From the NCBI RefSeq assembly GCF_030323025.1, contig NZ_CP097329.1:1-64000 (forward strand): DNA of 64,000 nucleotides, read 5' to 3'. The position numbers and the translations under genes were made by a program. The DNA is from Pseudanabaena mucicola str. Chao 1806 (GTDB lineage: Bacteria; Cyanobacteriota; Cyanobacteriia; Pseudanabaenales; Pseudanabaenaceae). Below, in pieces: positions 17,925 to 25,456 of the stretch. Position 1 is the stretch's first letter, and every line of letters begins with the position of its first letter. The notes below the pieces were generated by a model, which worked only from the letters and a program-made list of their open reading frames with translations, searched no databases and was not told the DNA's origin.

Positions 17925-18160
17925 GCGACTACCTCCAAATTACCAATTAGGTAAGGGTATTCAGTGAGCGACCCCTGGATAGAAATTTCCACGATCGCAA
18001 AGGAACAATCGCCAATGATCTCAAATCTCAGGACTTTGGCTGTGAGATCTCTGAAGTTGTGGCGCGATCGGACAATGGAACCGATGGTTAATTCGGGGTT
18101 ATGTTCTAGTGGAAAGTTCGCATTGATATTTCCACTAGAACCATTCGCTTCATGACTCAT
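17921..18160 (-). CDS. Small hypothetical protein
   Basis: 79 aa, a likely small beta-barrel (IGSIVRSRHNFRDLTAKVLRFE). The stop overlaps the methyltransferase start as ATGA, and its own start overlaps the upstream stop the same way. The N-terminal linker GSSGNINANFPLE is encoded by a dodecamer hairpin. Confidence 0.55.
   Translation of the reverse strand: MSHEANGSSGNINANFPLEHNPELTIGSIVRSRHNFRDLTAKVLRFEIIGDCSFAIVEISIQGSLTEYPYLIGNLEVVA
18103..18141. repeat. Inverted pair of the element dodecamer in the 79-aa gene
   Basis: GTTCTAGTGGAAA and TTTCCACTAGAAC, 13 nt apart (39 bp). Encodes GSSGNINANFPLE, a different frame from the copies in the methyltransferase gene. Confidence 0.85.
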
Positions 18161-19101
18161 GCTGCACCTCCTAAATACTTTTCCCGCAGCTTTTTAGCTA
18201 GATCTGGGTTAGTTGATTGCAAATAGCTGAGGCGATCGCGTACAGAATCAAAATCCCGACATTTCACCATTGAGGCGATCGCATTTTCAATTCGCCAAGG
18301 ATCTTCAGCAACTGGATCACGATAAGCAACTGGTGGTGAACTTGACGGCTTAAATCTGATTTCCCACTTTTGCCAGTCTTCAGGCTTAAATCTCGCAAAA
18401 TAGGCGGCGCGATTTTGCGGCGAAACTTGCAAGGATCTCAAAATGAAATCTTCAAGTTTGCGGCGGCAAGAATCGCCATTAATAGCAGTTACCACTTCTT
18501 CATGTGTATTTGTAAGTTCATCCTCTCGATCAAGTCTTAAATCGCAATTTTGAGGTCTAGCTAAATTTGTTAATGTTTGTTTAGCTAAACCTAAATTTTC
18601 AGCATTTGCAAAATCTTCAGATCGATCTGGATCTTCTGGATCTTCTGAATAGATCTGAGGCGTTCCAGAATCTTTGCTGAGAGCGACTTTCGAGCTTTGA
18701 TTTTCGCAGTTTTGAGAAAGTTGTCTCATTTTTGAGACTGGTTTCGCAATTTTGAGAGTGGTTCCGCAAAATTGAGACTCTGAAATTGGGCTAGTTTGTC
18801 TCATTTTTGAGACTGATTTCGCAGAATTGCGACTATGAATACCATGTAAATTTCGGATATTGAAGCCGTTGTCTTGAAAATCAAAGATTTTTGCTTCTTG
18901 AAATTTGGCGATCGCTCGGTAAAAAGTCGCTTTGCTAACTCCGCAAGCAGACATAACTGCTAATGTTTCTACTTTCTCGTAGCGATCGCCCCAAGGATCA
19001 ATTTCGATTAAATAGCTCCAAATTTTCCACTCGGAAGCGGTTAGATTAGCTTTTCTCAATGCTTGGGCGATCTCTGGTGTGATTTGGTAAAATTCGCTCA
19101 T
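18157..19101 (-). CDS. Winged-helix DNA-binding protein, possible replication or operon regulator
   Basis: 314 aa from the ATG at 19101, preceded by GGAGGTG. Residues about 18-85 form a helix-turn-helix (KIWSYLIEIDPWG, SACGVSKATFYRAIAKF) like plasmid initiator or phage O-type N-domains. The middle is low complexity with a duplicated segment (VSKMRQTS, VSKMRQLS). The C-terminal 100 residues are helical, with FARFKPEDWQKWEIRFKP. A role in replication is only suggested by the fold and context; no origin iterons are seen next to it. Confidence 0.5.
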   Translation of the reverse strand: MSEFYQITPEIAQALRKANLTASEWKIWSYLIEIDPWGDRYEKVETLAVMSACGVSKATFYRAIAKFQEAKIFDFQDNGFNIRNLHGIHSRNSAKSVSKMRQTSPISESQFCGTTLKIAKPVSKMRQLSQNCENQSSKVALSKDSGTPQIYSEDPEDPDRSEDFANAENLGLAKQTLTNLARPQNCDLRLDREDELTNTHEEVVTAINGDSCRRKLEDFILRSLQVSPQNRAAYFARFKPEDWQKWEIRFKPSSSPPVAYRDPVAEDPWRIENAIASMVKCRDFDSVRDRLSYLQSTNPDLAKKLREKYLGGAA

Positions 19102-19105
19102 CACA

Positions 19106-19303
19106 TCACCTCCAGCACTGATCAGCTAAGGTGCAGATAATTTCGCCATCGCAATCAAGCCAAACCGTATCGCCTTTGATTTTGATGATTTTCCCAGTCA
19201 CAAAGCGCACACCCGAAATATTGTGCCAACCGCTTGCGCTGACAGTTTCGGCATAGGTTTCAGTCGAAACTGTATCCCCTACCTTCAAATCTAGTTCTTG
19301 CAT
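19106..19303 (-). CDS. Small hypothetical protein (SH3-barrel-like)
   Basis: 65 aa, all-beta pattern (LKVGDTVSTETYAE, GKIIKIKGDTVWLDC). Its stop is in the ribosome site of the winged-helix gene. Overlaps the upstream ORF by 13 bp. No known function. Confidence 0.45.
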   Translation of the reverse strand: MQELDLKVGDTVSTETYAETVSASGWHNISGVRFVTGKIIKIKGDTVWLDCDGEIICTLADQCWR

Positions 19304-19473
19304 CGCTTTGCCCTCCCAATTCTAGGTTCAGACAAGGGCTTGCGATTTTTGTAGTTTTCAGAGGTGACAACTATTGCGTAGCTATAAGCTACTTGAATAC
19401 CATACTCTCTGAGTAATCTCACATACTCAAAGTAATTCTCTGTAGGCAGAGAAAACTCGATTATTTGTTGCAT
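19291..19473 (-). CDS. Small hypothetical protein
   Basis: 60 aa, MQQIIEFSLPTENYFEYVRL onward. No recognised family. Operon position supports it as real. Confidence 0.4.
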   Translation of the reverse strand: MQQIIEFSLPTENYFEYVRLLREYGIQVAYSYAIVVTSENYKNRKPLSEPRIGRAKRCKN

Positions 19474-19524
19474 AGTAGAAATTGAATAAAATTTTGTGTC
19501 CCCACTTTTTTTGTGGGGCTTTTT

Positions 19525-19734
19525 TTAGGCGCTGATTTTTTGCTGATGCAATGCAATGTGTGCAACTTCCATTTGCAGCAAAATTTTGGCTTTGATTAAA
19601 CGATCAAATTCTTTGAAATTAACTGGACAGCAGACTCCGCTAGCAGCAACTTCTTGCTCCCACTCCTTACACACTATGTTGGCGGAGCGATTAAAGCGAT
19701 CGGCTGTGTCACGAAGCAATTTTGAAATTTGCAT
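19525..19734 (-). CDS. Small hypothetical helical protein
   Basis: 69 aa, helical, with two cysteines (VCKEWEQ, GVCCPVNFKEF). Overlaps the end of the upstream ORF by 26 bp. Function unknown. Confidence 0.4.
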   Translation of the reverse strand: MQISKLLRDTADRFNRSANIVCKEWEQEVAASGVCCPVNFKEFDRLIKAKILLQMEVAHIALHQQKISA

Positions 19735-19909
19735 CTAATCCTCGCCGAATTGCCTCATTTAAAACATCGCAAAAATCACAGCGTTTTTTGGCTGCCATCA
19801 CTAGAAGAATTTCTTTTAGATCAGGATCTAGTGCTGTAGTAGTTTTTTCTCGTTTCTGAATTTCTTTTAGATCAGGATCTAGTGTTGCAAGGTCTTTCTC
19901 TTTGTTCAT
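19709..19909 (-). CDS. Small protein with internal duplication
   Basis: 66 aa. The segment ALDPDLKEI appears twice because a DNA segment (about 19802-19830 and 19857-19880) is tandemly duplicated. The C-terminus has CDFCDVLNEAIRRGLD, which resembles a ribbon-helix-helix tail. First gene of the leftward operon, divergent from the XRE gene. Confidence 0.45.
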   Translation of the reverse strand: MNKEKDLATLDPDLKEIQKREKTTTALDPDLKEILLVMAAKKRCDFCDVLNEAIRRGLDANFKIAS

Positions 19910-19916
19910 GTTTAAT

Positions 19917-19949
19917 TGATTGATCGATAAATTATTTATTGATCAATCA
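19917..19949. promoter_or_regulatory. Candidate operator between divergent genes
   Basis: TGATTGATC and GATCAATCA form an inverted repeat around an AT-rich centre, in the intergenic space (19910-20046) between the leftward operon and the XRE regulator. Suits a repressor dimer or tetramer. Confidence 0.5.
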
Positions 19950-20046
19950 TACACGTTTACACGTAAGAACGTAATGACGTTTATGCAAGAATCAAGTATC
20001 TTTAATATTTTTAATAACTCTTTACTAATGAAGGTTAGGCGAATCT

Positions 20047-20376
20047 ATGGATCAAGCATTTAAAGATCGCTTATCCCAAAAGGTTAGGCTTCTAAGAGGA
20101 AAATTAACTCAAGCTAAATTCGCTAATATCTTGAAAGTCAGTCAGTCAACGATTGCATCTTGGGAAAGAGGAGATAATATTCCAGATCTGGAAAATATCG
20201 AAAAGCTTGCAGAATTGGCTAAGCAAAAACCTGAAGAATTTTTGGCAAATCTTTACGGGAGGGAATTTACTTCTAAGGAATCTTTGCCGATCAGCTTTGC
20301 AATTACATCTATGGATAATGACGGTCTGAGTGAAGTACTGATTTTGATTGCGCGAAAAATCAAAAATCAAGAGTGA
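20047..20376 (+). CDS. XRE-family (Cro/CI-like) transcriptional regulator
   Basis: 109 aa. The N-terminal helix-turn-helix is KLTQAKFANILKVSQSTIAS plus WERGDNIPDLENI (about 19-50). The C-terminal 40 residues probably dimerise. Divergently placed from the leftward accessory operon, with an inverted-repeat operator between, so it most likely represses that operon and itself. Confidence 0.8.
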   Translation: MDQAFKDRLSQKVRLLRGKLTQAKFANILKVSQSTIASWERGDNIPDLENIEKLAELAKQKPEEFLANLYGREFTSKESLPISFAITSMDNDGLSEVLILIARKIKNQE

Positions 20377-20404
20377 ATAACTCTTCTGTAGCAATTGAGC
20401 AAAT

Positions 20405-20439
20405 AAAAAAGCCCATAGAACTGTTCTATGGGCTTTTTT
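20405..20439. terminator. Bidirectional terminator
   Basis: AAAAAAGCCCATAGAA, loop CTG, TTCTATGGGCTTTTTT, between convergent XRE and HAD genes. Confidence 0.9.
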
Positions 20440-20450
20440 ATGTAAATCTT

Positions 20451-20972
20451 TTAGGCAATCAAATAGATAGATCGCCATTCGTGCGCCCATATAAAGGGGA
20501 TATTTGCAGCTTTAGCAGATTCTTCGTCTTCGGGTCGATCGCCTATAAACAAAATTTCGGAGGGGGTATAAATATCAATGGCATGGAGCAGCATCCCCGC
20601 ATTTGGTTTGCGGTACTGCCCGATCCATCGGTCATCTTGTTGGTGAAGTTCGATATATTCACGCTCAACATTGATCACTTGATAGCATTGCAATCCGTCA
20701 AAATCTGGGCAAAATAGCACCGATTCAAGTCCAGCGAGATCAAGAGTTCGGGCTTGCTCTACGATGCAATCCTGCAAAGATTTATGCCCTGCGGCTACCC
20801 CTGCCTGATTGCTGATGCCTACTAGCTCCCATCCTTCGGCAATATACTTATCAATGGCGTGTTTTGCTCCTGCGATAATCTCTTGATCGAAAGGATGGGA
20901 GATAAAACCGTTAGGGTTAGCGATCGGCTGTCGGATTGTGCCGTCAAGATCGAGAAATAAAGCTTTTTTCAT
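20451..20972 (-). CDS. HAD-IIIA family phosphatase
   Basis: 173 aa. HAD motif I DLDGT (8-12), motif II in GISNQAGV, motif III region with YRKPNAGML, and motif IV IGDRPEDEESAKAA. This pattern fits the histidinol-phosphatase / polynucleotide 3'-phosphatase (PNKP-like) branch. On a mobile element a role in nucleic-acid end repair is plausible, but substrate cannot be read from sequence. Confidence 0.75.
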   Translation of the reverse strand: MKKALFLDLDGTIRQPIANPNGFISHPFDQEIIAGAKHAIDKYIAEGWELVGISNQAGVAAGHKSLQDCIVEQARTLDLAGLESVLFCPDFDGLQCYQVINVEREYIELHQQDDRWIGQYRKPNAGMLLHAIDIYTPSEILFIGDRPEDEESAKAANIPFIWAHEWRSIYLIA

Positions 20973-20974
20973 GG

Positions 20975-21358
20975 CTACAATTTGCTGTATATGGAATAGG
21001 TAAGGAAGCTGTAAATACCTGTTTCCATCGGTACAGGTACAGCCACAAATGCAAGTGGCGCTTCACGGGAATAGGTGTATACCCCTTTTTCTATCCGCCT
21101 CTCTAGATCACATGGGATAGCATCAGGATCGGGCGCAACTAGCTTAATTACTAGCCTGTACGGGAATGGGCTGATATCGCTTTTTTGCCTTTGATGTTGC
21201 AATGCGATTCCCCAATTTTTATCAAAGGGATTAGAGATAGGTGATTTAATCCTGATCGCCTTTGATTGCTTGTCTTCAAAGAGAAAATAATCTTTGTCGG
21301 GATCGACTGGTAAGCGCTTATAGTGCTTGGATTCTGGTAGTTGTGCGGAGAATTTCAT
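20975..21358 (-). CDS. Hypothetical protein
   Basis: 127 aa, directly upstream of the HAD gene (2-bp gap), so probably cotranscribed. Contains PDPDAIPCDLERRIEKGVYTYS and no recognised motif, signal or membrane segment. Confidence 0.45.
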   Translation of the reverse strand: MKFSAQLPESKHYKRLPVDPDKDYFLFEDKQSKAIRIKSPISNPFDKNWGIALQHQRQKSDISPFPYRLVIKLVAPDPDAIPCDLERRIEKGVYTYSREAPLAFVAVPVPMETGIYSFLTYSIYSKL

Positions 21359-21390
21359 ATAGTAATTTGGTGCTGTAGTGTGTTAAATTC

Positions 21391-21530
21391 ATTTCAATCC
21401 TTTTTAGGGATTGAAACGAATATGTCTGAGCTTATTGCTGCAAGCTTTGTTAACCCTTTTCAGGGATTGAAACAAATAGGTCTGAACTTAACAGCGAAAG
21501 CTTTAAACAACCCCTTTCAGGGATCAATTT
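21391..21530. repeat. Degenerate ~55-bp tandem repeat with CRISPR-like core
   Basis: Three cores of the type CAATCCTTTTTAGGGATTG, the last two diverged, end at about 21417, 21473 and 21526. The DNA between cores is also similar (TATGTCTGAGCTTA and TAGGTCTGAACTTA), so the whole 55-bp unit is repeated. A related half core is at 21656-21676. No gene in 21359-21754. Confidence 0.55.
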
Positions 21531-21754
21531 TTACCAAGCGATCAAGGTATTTTGTTTTCCTGCTTTGTAAGCAGTTTTCAGTACTTGGTAAATGTAGTTA
21601 CGATCCATGTTTTTTCAATCTCCTATAAGAGTTTTTTGATTAATTATTGGCTTAGAGCCAATCCCTAAAAGGGATTTATCACCCAATTCAACGAACTGGT
21701 AGCCCACGCATCGGCTAAAAACAAGAGATAAAAAAAGCGATATGTCCTTTTTAT

Positions 21755-22051
21755 CTACAGAATTTTCTCAGTTTTCGGACATTCAATCGACATCTTGCAG
21801 CCGATCGCCAAAAGTAGCCCGTTGAAACTTTCTAAAGTTGGTGCGTTGCCATCTGGCTCAAACCATCGCCTCACCATAGTTGATCTTGTTCTGGGCTTAG
21901 AATTGGTAGCTTTTTCATACTCAATTACTAATTGAGATAGCCACTTTTTTTCGCCCCATATAGCGATCGCACGGCTTTTAACCGCTTCTAGCTGGGATTT
22001 GGTCAGTTCTGAGCTATCCACTTTTTCTAATAATGCAATCATAATCGGCAT
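21755..22051 (-). CDS. Small protein with probable helix-turn-helix
   Basis: 98 aa. The C-terminal half (RSTMVRRWFEPDGNAPTLES) resembles a Cro-like recognition helix region; the N-terminal half is helical. Possibly a regulator. Start at the first of two near ATGs (22051 or 22042). Confidence 0.45.
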   Translation of the reverse strand: MPIMIALLEKVDSSELTKSQLEAVKSRAIAIWGEKKWLSQLVIEYEKATNSKPRTRSTMVRRWFEPDGNAPTLESFNGLLLAIGCKMSIECPKTEKIL

Positions 22052-22110
22052 TAATTGTAATCTAAAAAGAATAAATTTGTGGGGACTACCTAAGCAATCC
22101 CCAACCGTTT

Positions 22111-22449
22111 TTAATATTCGCTACTCAACATAATCGTCATGACCCGTCTAGTTAACCTCGGATCGGCGGGGTCAAGACTGCGACACTCAAAATTACGGTC
22201 GTAGTAGTCGATTTTCCACATATAGCGATCGCCATTGAGTTCGACAATGCCTAAATCATGCTCACCATAGGGATCGTTATCCTCGGTAAACTCATCAAAT
22301 GCGGCGATCGCTTGGGTTAATTGCCGAAGTTGATCGGGTGGCAATTGGGCAACGCTTGCCGTGGCGCTATATTCGCCAAGGGTGCGATCGCCATGACGAA
22401 ACTGGTCATTAAGTGCGGCGATCATCTTGGCAGTAGTAGATTGAGACAT
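22111..22449 (-). CDS. DUF3768 family protein
   Basis: 112 aa. ALNDQFRHG, FDEFTEDNDPYGEHDLG, WKIDYYD and DPADPRLTRRVMTIML with terminal EY are the conserved blocks of DUF3768, a family found mostly on plasmids, phages and integrative elements. Function unknown. Confidence 0.85.
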   Translation of the reverse strand: MSQSTTAKMIAALNDQFRHGDRTLGEYSATASVAQLPPDQLRQLTQAIAAFDEFTEDNDPYGEHDLGIVELNGDRYMWKIDYYDRNFECRSLDPADPRLTRRVMTIMLSSEY

Positions 22450-22528
22450 AATTGATTTACCTGATTAATTTTGTAAGCGTTGGTTAGGTTGCCTCTGTAG
22501 TTGTTAGCCGCAAATACAGAGGCTCTAA

Positions 22529-22795
22529 TTACTTGATGCCTTTCAAGCAATTTCTAAAGGCTTTTTTGGCTTCTTTAGAAGCATTCCAGAAAGGTGATGA
22601 CAGTTTCTTGCGACATTCTTTAACTGTTGGTACAAGCTTTAGATCAAGATCGGCTTCAATCTTGCGAATACATTGAAAATATTTAGTTGATTCTTCTCTG
22701 GTTACTTGCACTGAGAGAAAGCGATCGCAACGAGTAATCCGATCAACTTGAGCAGGGGTAAGAGTGATATTGGCAATAGCAATAATTTCAAACAT
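22529..22795 (-). CDS. Small hypothetical protein
   Basis: 88 aa, basic C-terminus (FWNASKEAKKAFRNCLKG). No recognised domain. A dodecamer copy (22820-22832) lies 25 bp upstream of the start. Confidence 0.4.
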   Translation of the reverse strand: MFEIIAIANITLTPAQVDRITRCDRFLSVQVTREESTKYFQCIRKIEADLDLKLVPTVKECRKKLSSPFWNASKEAKKAFRNCLKGIK

Positions 22796-22819
22796 GGTTA
22801 AATGTGAAAAATAAAGTTT

Positions 22820-22832
22820 GTTCTAGTGGAAA
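22820..22832. repeat. Element dodecamer, single copy
   Basis: GTTCTAGTGGAAA; upstream of the 88-aa gene start. Confidence 0.7.
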
Positions 22833-22867
22833 ACTGGGGGCGCTACTCCCCAAATCAGCGCAAAGGT

Positions 22868-23338
22868 TTATTTTTTGTAAAGGTACAAACCCAATCCAAA
22901 CTTGGCACAGGCTCGACGAAATGCCATAGATTCAGCATTGCTAGACGGATCACCATAGGCAATCTCACGCTCGATCATTTCACCCGTGAGTTTGTCAGAC
23001 TTGATCTCCTTAAGCATCTCCGTACCAGTTGCCTCGCGCCATACTAGACCGTCAGCCGTCGGGATTGTTAACCTTCCTACAAGAAAGATGCGATCGCTGG
23101 TCGTTTGCAAGTGAGTAATTTCCCATGACCATCCCCTAGCGTACTTGTCGAGAATTGGTGGGATATACTTCCACGATAAGAAAGTAATTTTTTGTCCCTT
23201 CAGAGTTTTTGTCTCAAGAAGTGAATCAGGCAATTTACGAGAGAGCATTTTAATAATCTCAGACTCTTCAAGCCGTCTGATCGGCACTGGTGGGATTGTC
23301 AAAGCATCATCAGGGTTTGCAGATTTAAGATTGTCCAT
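22868..23338 (-). CDS. Rad52-like single-strand annealing protein
   Basis: 156 aa. YARGWSWEITHL, LTIPTADGLVWREATGTE and the C-terminal YGDPSSNAESMAFRRACAKF followed by GLGLYLY form the Rad52/22-type annealing core seen in phage recombinases. Such proteins anneal complementary single strands during replication-associated recombination. The ATG at 23338 is 1 bp after a TTCCACTAGAAC-type motif. A partner exonuclease is not obvious nearby. Confidence 0.75.
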   Translation of the reverse strand: MDNLKSANPDDALTIPPVPIRRLEESEIIKMLSRKLPDSLLETKTLKGQKITFLSWKYIPPILDKYARGWSWEITHLQTTSDRIFLVGRLTIPTADGLVWREATGTEMLKEIKSDKLTGEMIEREIAYGDPSSNAESMAFRRACAKFGLGLYLYKK

Positions 23339-23339
23339 T

Positions 23340-23378
23340 GTTCTAGTGGATTGAATAGAGTTTGTGTTCTAGTGGAAA
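23340..23378. repeat. Two direct copies of the element dodecamer
   Basis: GTTCTAGTGGA at 23340 and GTTCTAGTGGAAA at 23366, 26 bp apart, immediately upstream of the Rad52-like start. Confidence 0.75.
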
Positions 23379-23397
23379 GTGATCGCCTATAGTTGCC

Positions 23398-23487
23398 GAG
23401 ATTTTTGAAGATTATTTACTGTCTGGTCATAGGATTTAAAGCCAAAATTAGCGCTTCAATACCCGACAGATAATCTCCAAAAATCTC
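23398..23487. repeat. Long imperfect inverted repeat
   Basis: GAGATTTTTGAAGATTAT at the left end pairs with ATAATCTCCAAAAATCTC at the right end across about 55 bp. Possibly a MITE or terminator between small genes. Confidence 0.5.
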
Positions 23488-23492
23488 TAGGT

Positions 23493-23681
23493 TTATAAAT
23501 CAAGATCAGCTTCCATCGCCTTGATGATTTCTAGCAGTTCCTCGGCATCTGTGCGACTAAGCTTTTGCCTTTCGCGCAAAGGTACATCAGTAAAAATCGC
23601 GATCATTTTGCGCTGGCGTTGCCTTGCCTTTTCGATTTCAGGATCGATTTTGGGAATTGTCAAATTAAGTTTTAGTTGCAT
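23493..23681 (-). CDS. Small hypothetical protein
   Basis: 62 aa, charged and helical (EKARQRQRKMIAIFTDVPLR). First of five genes carrying the common 20-bp leader directly upstream (23684-23703). Confidence 0.4.
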   Translation of the reverse strand: MQLKLNLTIPKIDPEIEKARQRQRKMIAIFTDVPLRERQKLSRTDAEELLEIIKAMEADLDL

Positions 23682-23683
23682 GG

Positions 23684-23703
23684 TAGTAATAAATTTGAGT
23701 GGA
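23684..23703 (-). promoter_or_regulatory. Common leader motif, copy 1
   Basis: On the minus strand TCCACTCAAATTTATTACTA, 2 nt before the ATG at 23681. Confidence 0.7.
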
Positions 23704-23745
23704 AATGAGAAGCGATCGCTACCCTGTGGCGATCGCCTTGACTAG

Positions 23746-24243
23746 CTAGCGATAGAACACATGACCATTGCTAAAGTAGAAACTGTCAATAAACCAATCA
23801 GTTGCAATCTTTTTGTAGTCGATGTAGTTGGCAAGGTGATCGGGAATTTCCCAAGTTTCAGAAACTCGCTCTTCTACAAAATCTTCCTCACTGTCATACT
23901 TCCCACAATAGAGATCGCGAAAATCGGCAAGGTTTGCGAACTCAGAACCAACGTGACCTATATAGGCTTCATAAGCATCACCATGCTCGGCGATCGCCTT
24001 GGCAATGTCTGAAATTTCTTGCAATGAAACGTATTCGCCTAAACTTGGCATATCGTCATAATCATGAATTGCCCATTCTTCGCAACATTCCCAAGCCTTG
24101 ACGGGTGAAGTTGCCAAAATACGGTTAACTTCTTCTTGCAATTCTTCAGGTTCTTGATCGGCATCAATCCAATCGCCATGTAAATGACCGTTATTGTAAG
24201 CAGCTAAGCAAGCTACATAGATTTGAGGGTGTTTTTTGTTCAT
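23746..24243 (-). CDS. ardA: Anti-restriction protein ArdA
   Basis: 165 aa, strongly acidic. PQIYVACLAAYNNGHLHGDW and the domain order ending in CEEWAIHDYDDMPSLGEY and SEFANLADFRDLYCGKYDS match ArdA, a curved DNA mimic that blocks type I restriction enzymes when a conjugative element enters a new host. It is normal in length. Carries the common leader (24249-24268). Its presence argues for transfer between cells. Confidence 0.9.
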   Translation of the reverse strand: MNKKHPQIYVACLAAYNNGHLHGDWIDADQEPEELQEEVNRILATSPVKAWECCEEWAIHDYDDMPSLGEYVSLQEISDIAKAIAEHGDAYEAYIGHVGSEFANLADFRDLYCGKYDSEEDFVEERVSETWEIPDHLANYIDYKKIATDWFIDSFYFSNGHVFYR

Positions 24244-24248
24244 CGTCT

Positions 24249-24268
24249 TAGTAATAAATTTGAGTGGA
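24249..24268 (-). promoter_or_regulatory. Common leader motif, copy 2 (ardA)
   Basis: Identical 20-mer to copy 1, 5 nt before the ardA ATG, and followed upstream by the same CATTT and a HIP1 site. Confidence 0.75.
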
Positions 24269-24308
24269 AATGCAAAGCGATCGCCACTAAGTAGCGGCGA
24301 TCTTTGAG

Positions 24309-24539
24309 TTAGCCTCTAAAAAGTGCTACATCTGCAAGAGATTTTTTGATACTTCCTGCATAGACAAACTCAGAATCAATTGCATCCGCTTTTAAACAGT
24401 TGCCATTTAACGTGTAGAAATAGACTGAGTTAAAAGGGTTAGGGATTAAGCCGCTTGCTTCTTCAGTTGTGAGCCAATCCCATTCTTTAATATGCGGATG
24501 GCAAATCAAGATTAGTTCTCTATTAGAAATTTTCTGCAT
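24309..24539 (-). CDS. Small hypothetical protein
   Basis: 76 aa, MQKISNRELILICHPHIKEW onward. No recognised family. Common leader at 24545-24563. Confidence 0.4.
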   Translation of the reverse strand: MQKISNRELILICHPHIKEWDWLTTEEASGLIPNPFNSVYFYTLNGNCLKADAIDSEFVYAGSIKKSLADVALFRG

Positions 24540-24544
24540 GGTCT

Positions 24545-24563
24545 TAGTAATAAATTTGAGTGA
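24545..24563 (-). promoter_or_regulatory. Common leader motif, copy 3
   Basis: CACTCAAATTTATTACTA on the minus strand, 5 nt before the ATG at 24539. Confidence 0.7.
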
Positions 24564-24603
24564 ACTTGAGAGGCGATCGCCACAGGGTAGCGATCGCTAG
24601 AAA

Positions 24604-24741
24604 TTAGAAAAGCTTTAATTGTTTGGGGCTTGTGTAATAAAGCTCTAAAGCTCTTGGTTTAGATTTGGGTTCAGGCTCAGGTCTGACCCAATTTAGCGAA
24701 GCCATAGCCGTAATGATGCGATTTTCTTCTTTAGAAATCAT
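24604..24741 (-). CDS. Small hypothetical protein
   Basis: 45 aa from the ATG at 24741, which overlaps the end of the preceding 50-aa gene by 11 bp. Sequence MISKEENRIITAMASLNW and a Pro/Glu/Lys-rich middle. Longer in-frame extensions run antisense to codon structure of the neighbour and are unlikely. Confidence 0.4.
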   Translation of the reverse strand: MISKEENRIITAMASLNWVRPEPEPKSKPRALELYYTSPKQLKLF

Positions 24742-24883
24742 CGTCATAATCCTCACAGTCGATGATGTCGCTAGGCTCTGGATAGCATTGTTCTTGACTA
24801 TCCAGCCATGCTTCAAACTCAGCACAAGCATTTCGATCAAGCCATTCATCAGCCTGATCTAGTAAGGCGTTATAGTTTTCCAT
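24731..24883 (-). CDS. Small acidic protein
   Basis: 50 aa, below usual gene-finding length. MENYNALLDQADEWLDRNAC and a tail of Asp residues (CEDYDDDF). The acidic composition resembles DNA-mimic or anti-restriction peptides, but that is only composition. Common leader upstream (24899-24918). Confidence 0.5.
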   Translation of the reverse strand: MENYNALLDQADEWLDRNACAEFEAWLDSQEQCYPEPSDIIDCEDYDDDF

Positions 24884-24898
24884 CTGATACAATCCGAT

Positions 24899-24918
24899 TA
24901 GTAATAAATTTGAGTGGA
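24899..24918 (-). promoter_or_regulatory. Common leader motif, copy 4
   Basis: TCCACTCAAATTTATTACTA on the minus strand, 15 nt before the ATG at 24883. Confidence 0.7.
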
Positions 24919-24958
24919 TCTGGGTGAGCAGTTTTTGGACTTACTCAGGTCACTTTTT

Positions 24959-25423
24959 TTATAGGCGTTTAACCTTCGCTCTCATTGCTTCATGATCGAC
25001 TTGTGGAAGATCGATCACTTTTTTGCTATTGAGTTCTTGATCGATACACTGTGTAAAGAATGAAAATAGAGAATCTTTGATGTCAGGAAGGTTACGGATC
25101 TTGACCTCAAAGGGAGACTTCAATCTTTTTGATAAACGAGATTCACAGCTAGTACCGTAGTCTGCAAGTCTGGGGAACTTGTACCGTGCAAAGTCTGCAA
25201 ACTTGTCAGCCTGTGCAGAATTTGGGAAGCCGAAATAGAAAGATTTAATCAATTGCTTAGAACCGATTTGAGTTCCTTCTTTATCAAAGGTTTTCACCGT
25301 CTGCATGACATAGCCGATACGATCGCTTTGCTTGCATTCATGCACTGTAAAAACCTTGTGATGTGTGCGAGTTTTTAGCTCTTCGATTTCACTTTGTGAA
25401 GAGATAATTTTGAAAGAAATCAT
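24959..25423 (-). CDS. Hypothetical protein
   Basis: 154 aa, basic C-terminus. Mixed alpha/beta with FYFGFPNSAQADKFADFARY. No recognised motif. Common leader at 25437-25456, with GGAG between the leader and the ATG. Confidence 0.5.
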   Translation of the reverse strand: MISFKIISSQSEIEELKTRTHHKVFTVHECKQSDRIGYVMQTVKTFDKEGTQIGSKQLIKSFYFGFPNSAQADKFADFARYKFPRLADYGTSCESRLSKRLKSPFEVKIRNLPDIKDSLFSFFTQCIDQELNSKKVIDLPQVDHEAMRAKVKRL

Positions 25424-25436
25424 CTGAATAGCTCCT

Positions 25437-25456
25437 TAGTAATAAATTTGAGTGGA
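25437..25456 (-). promoter_or_regulatory. Common leader motif, copy 5
   Basis: TCCACTCAAATTTATTACTA on the minus strand, upstream of the 154-aa gene. Confidence 0.7.
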
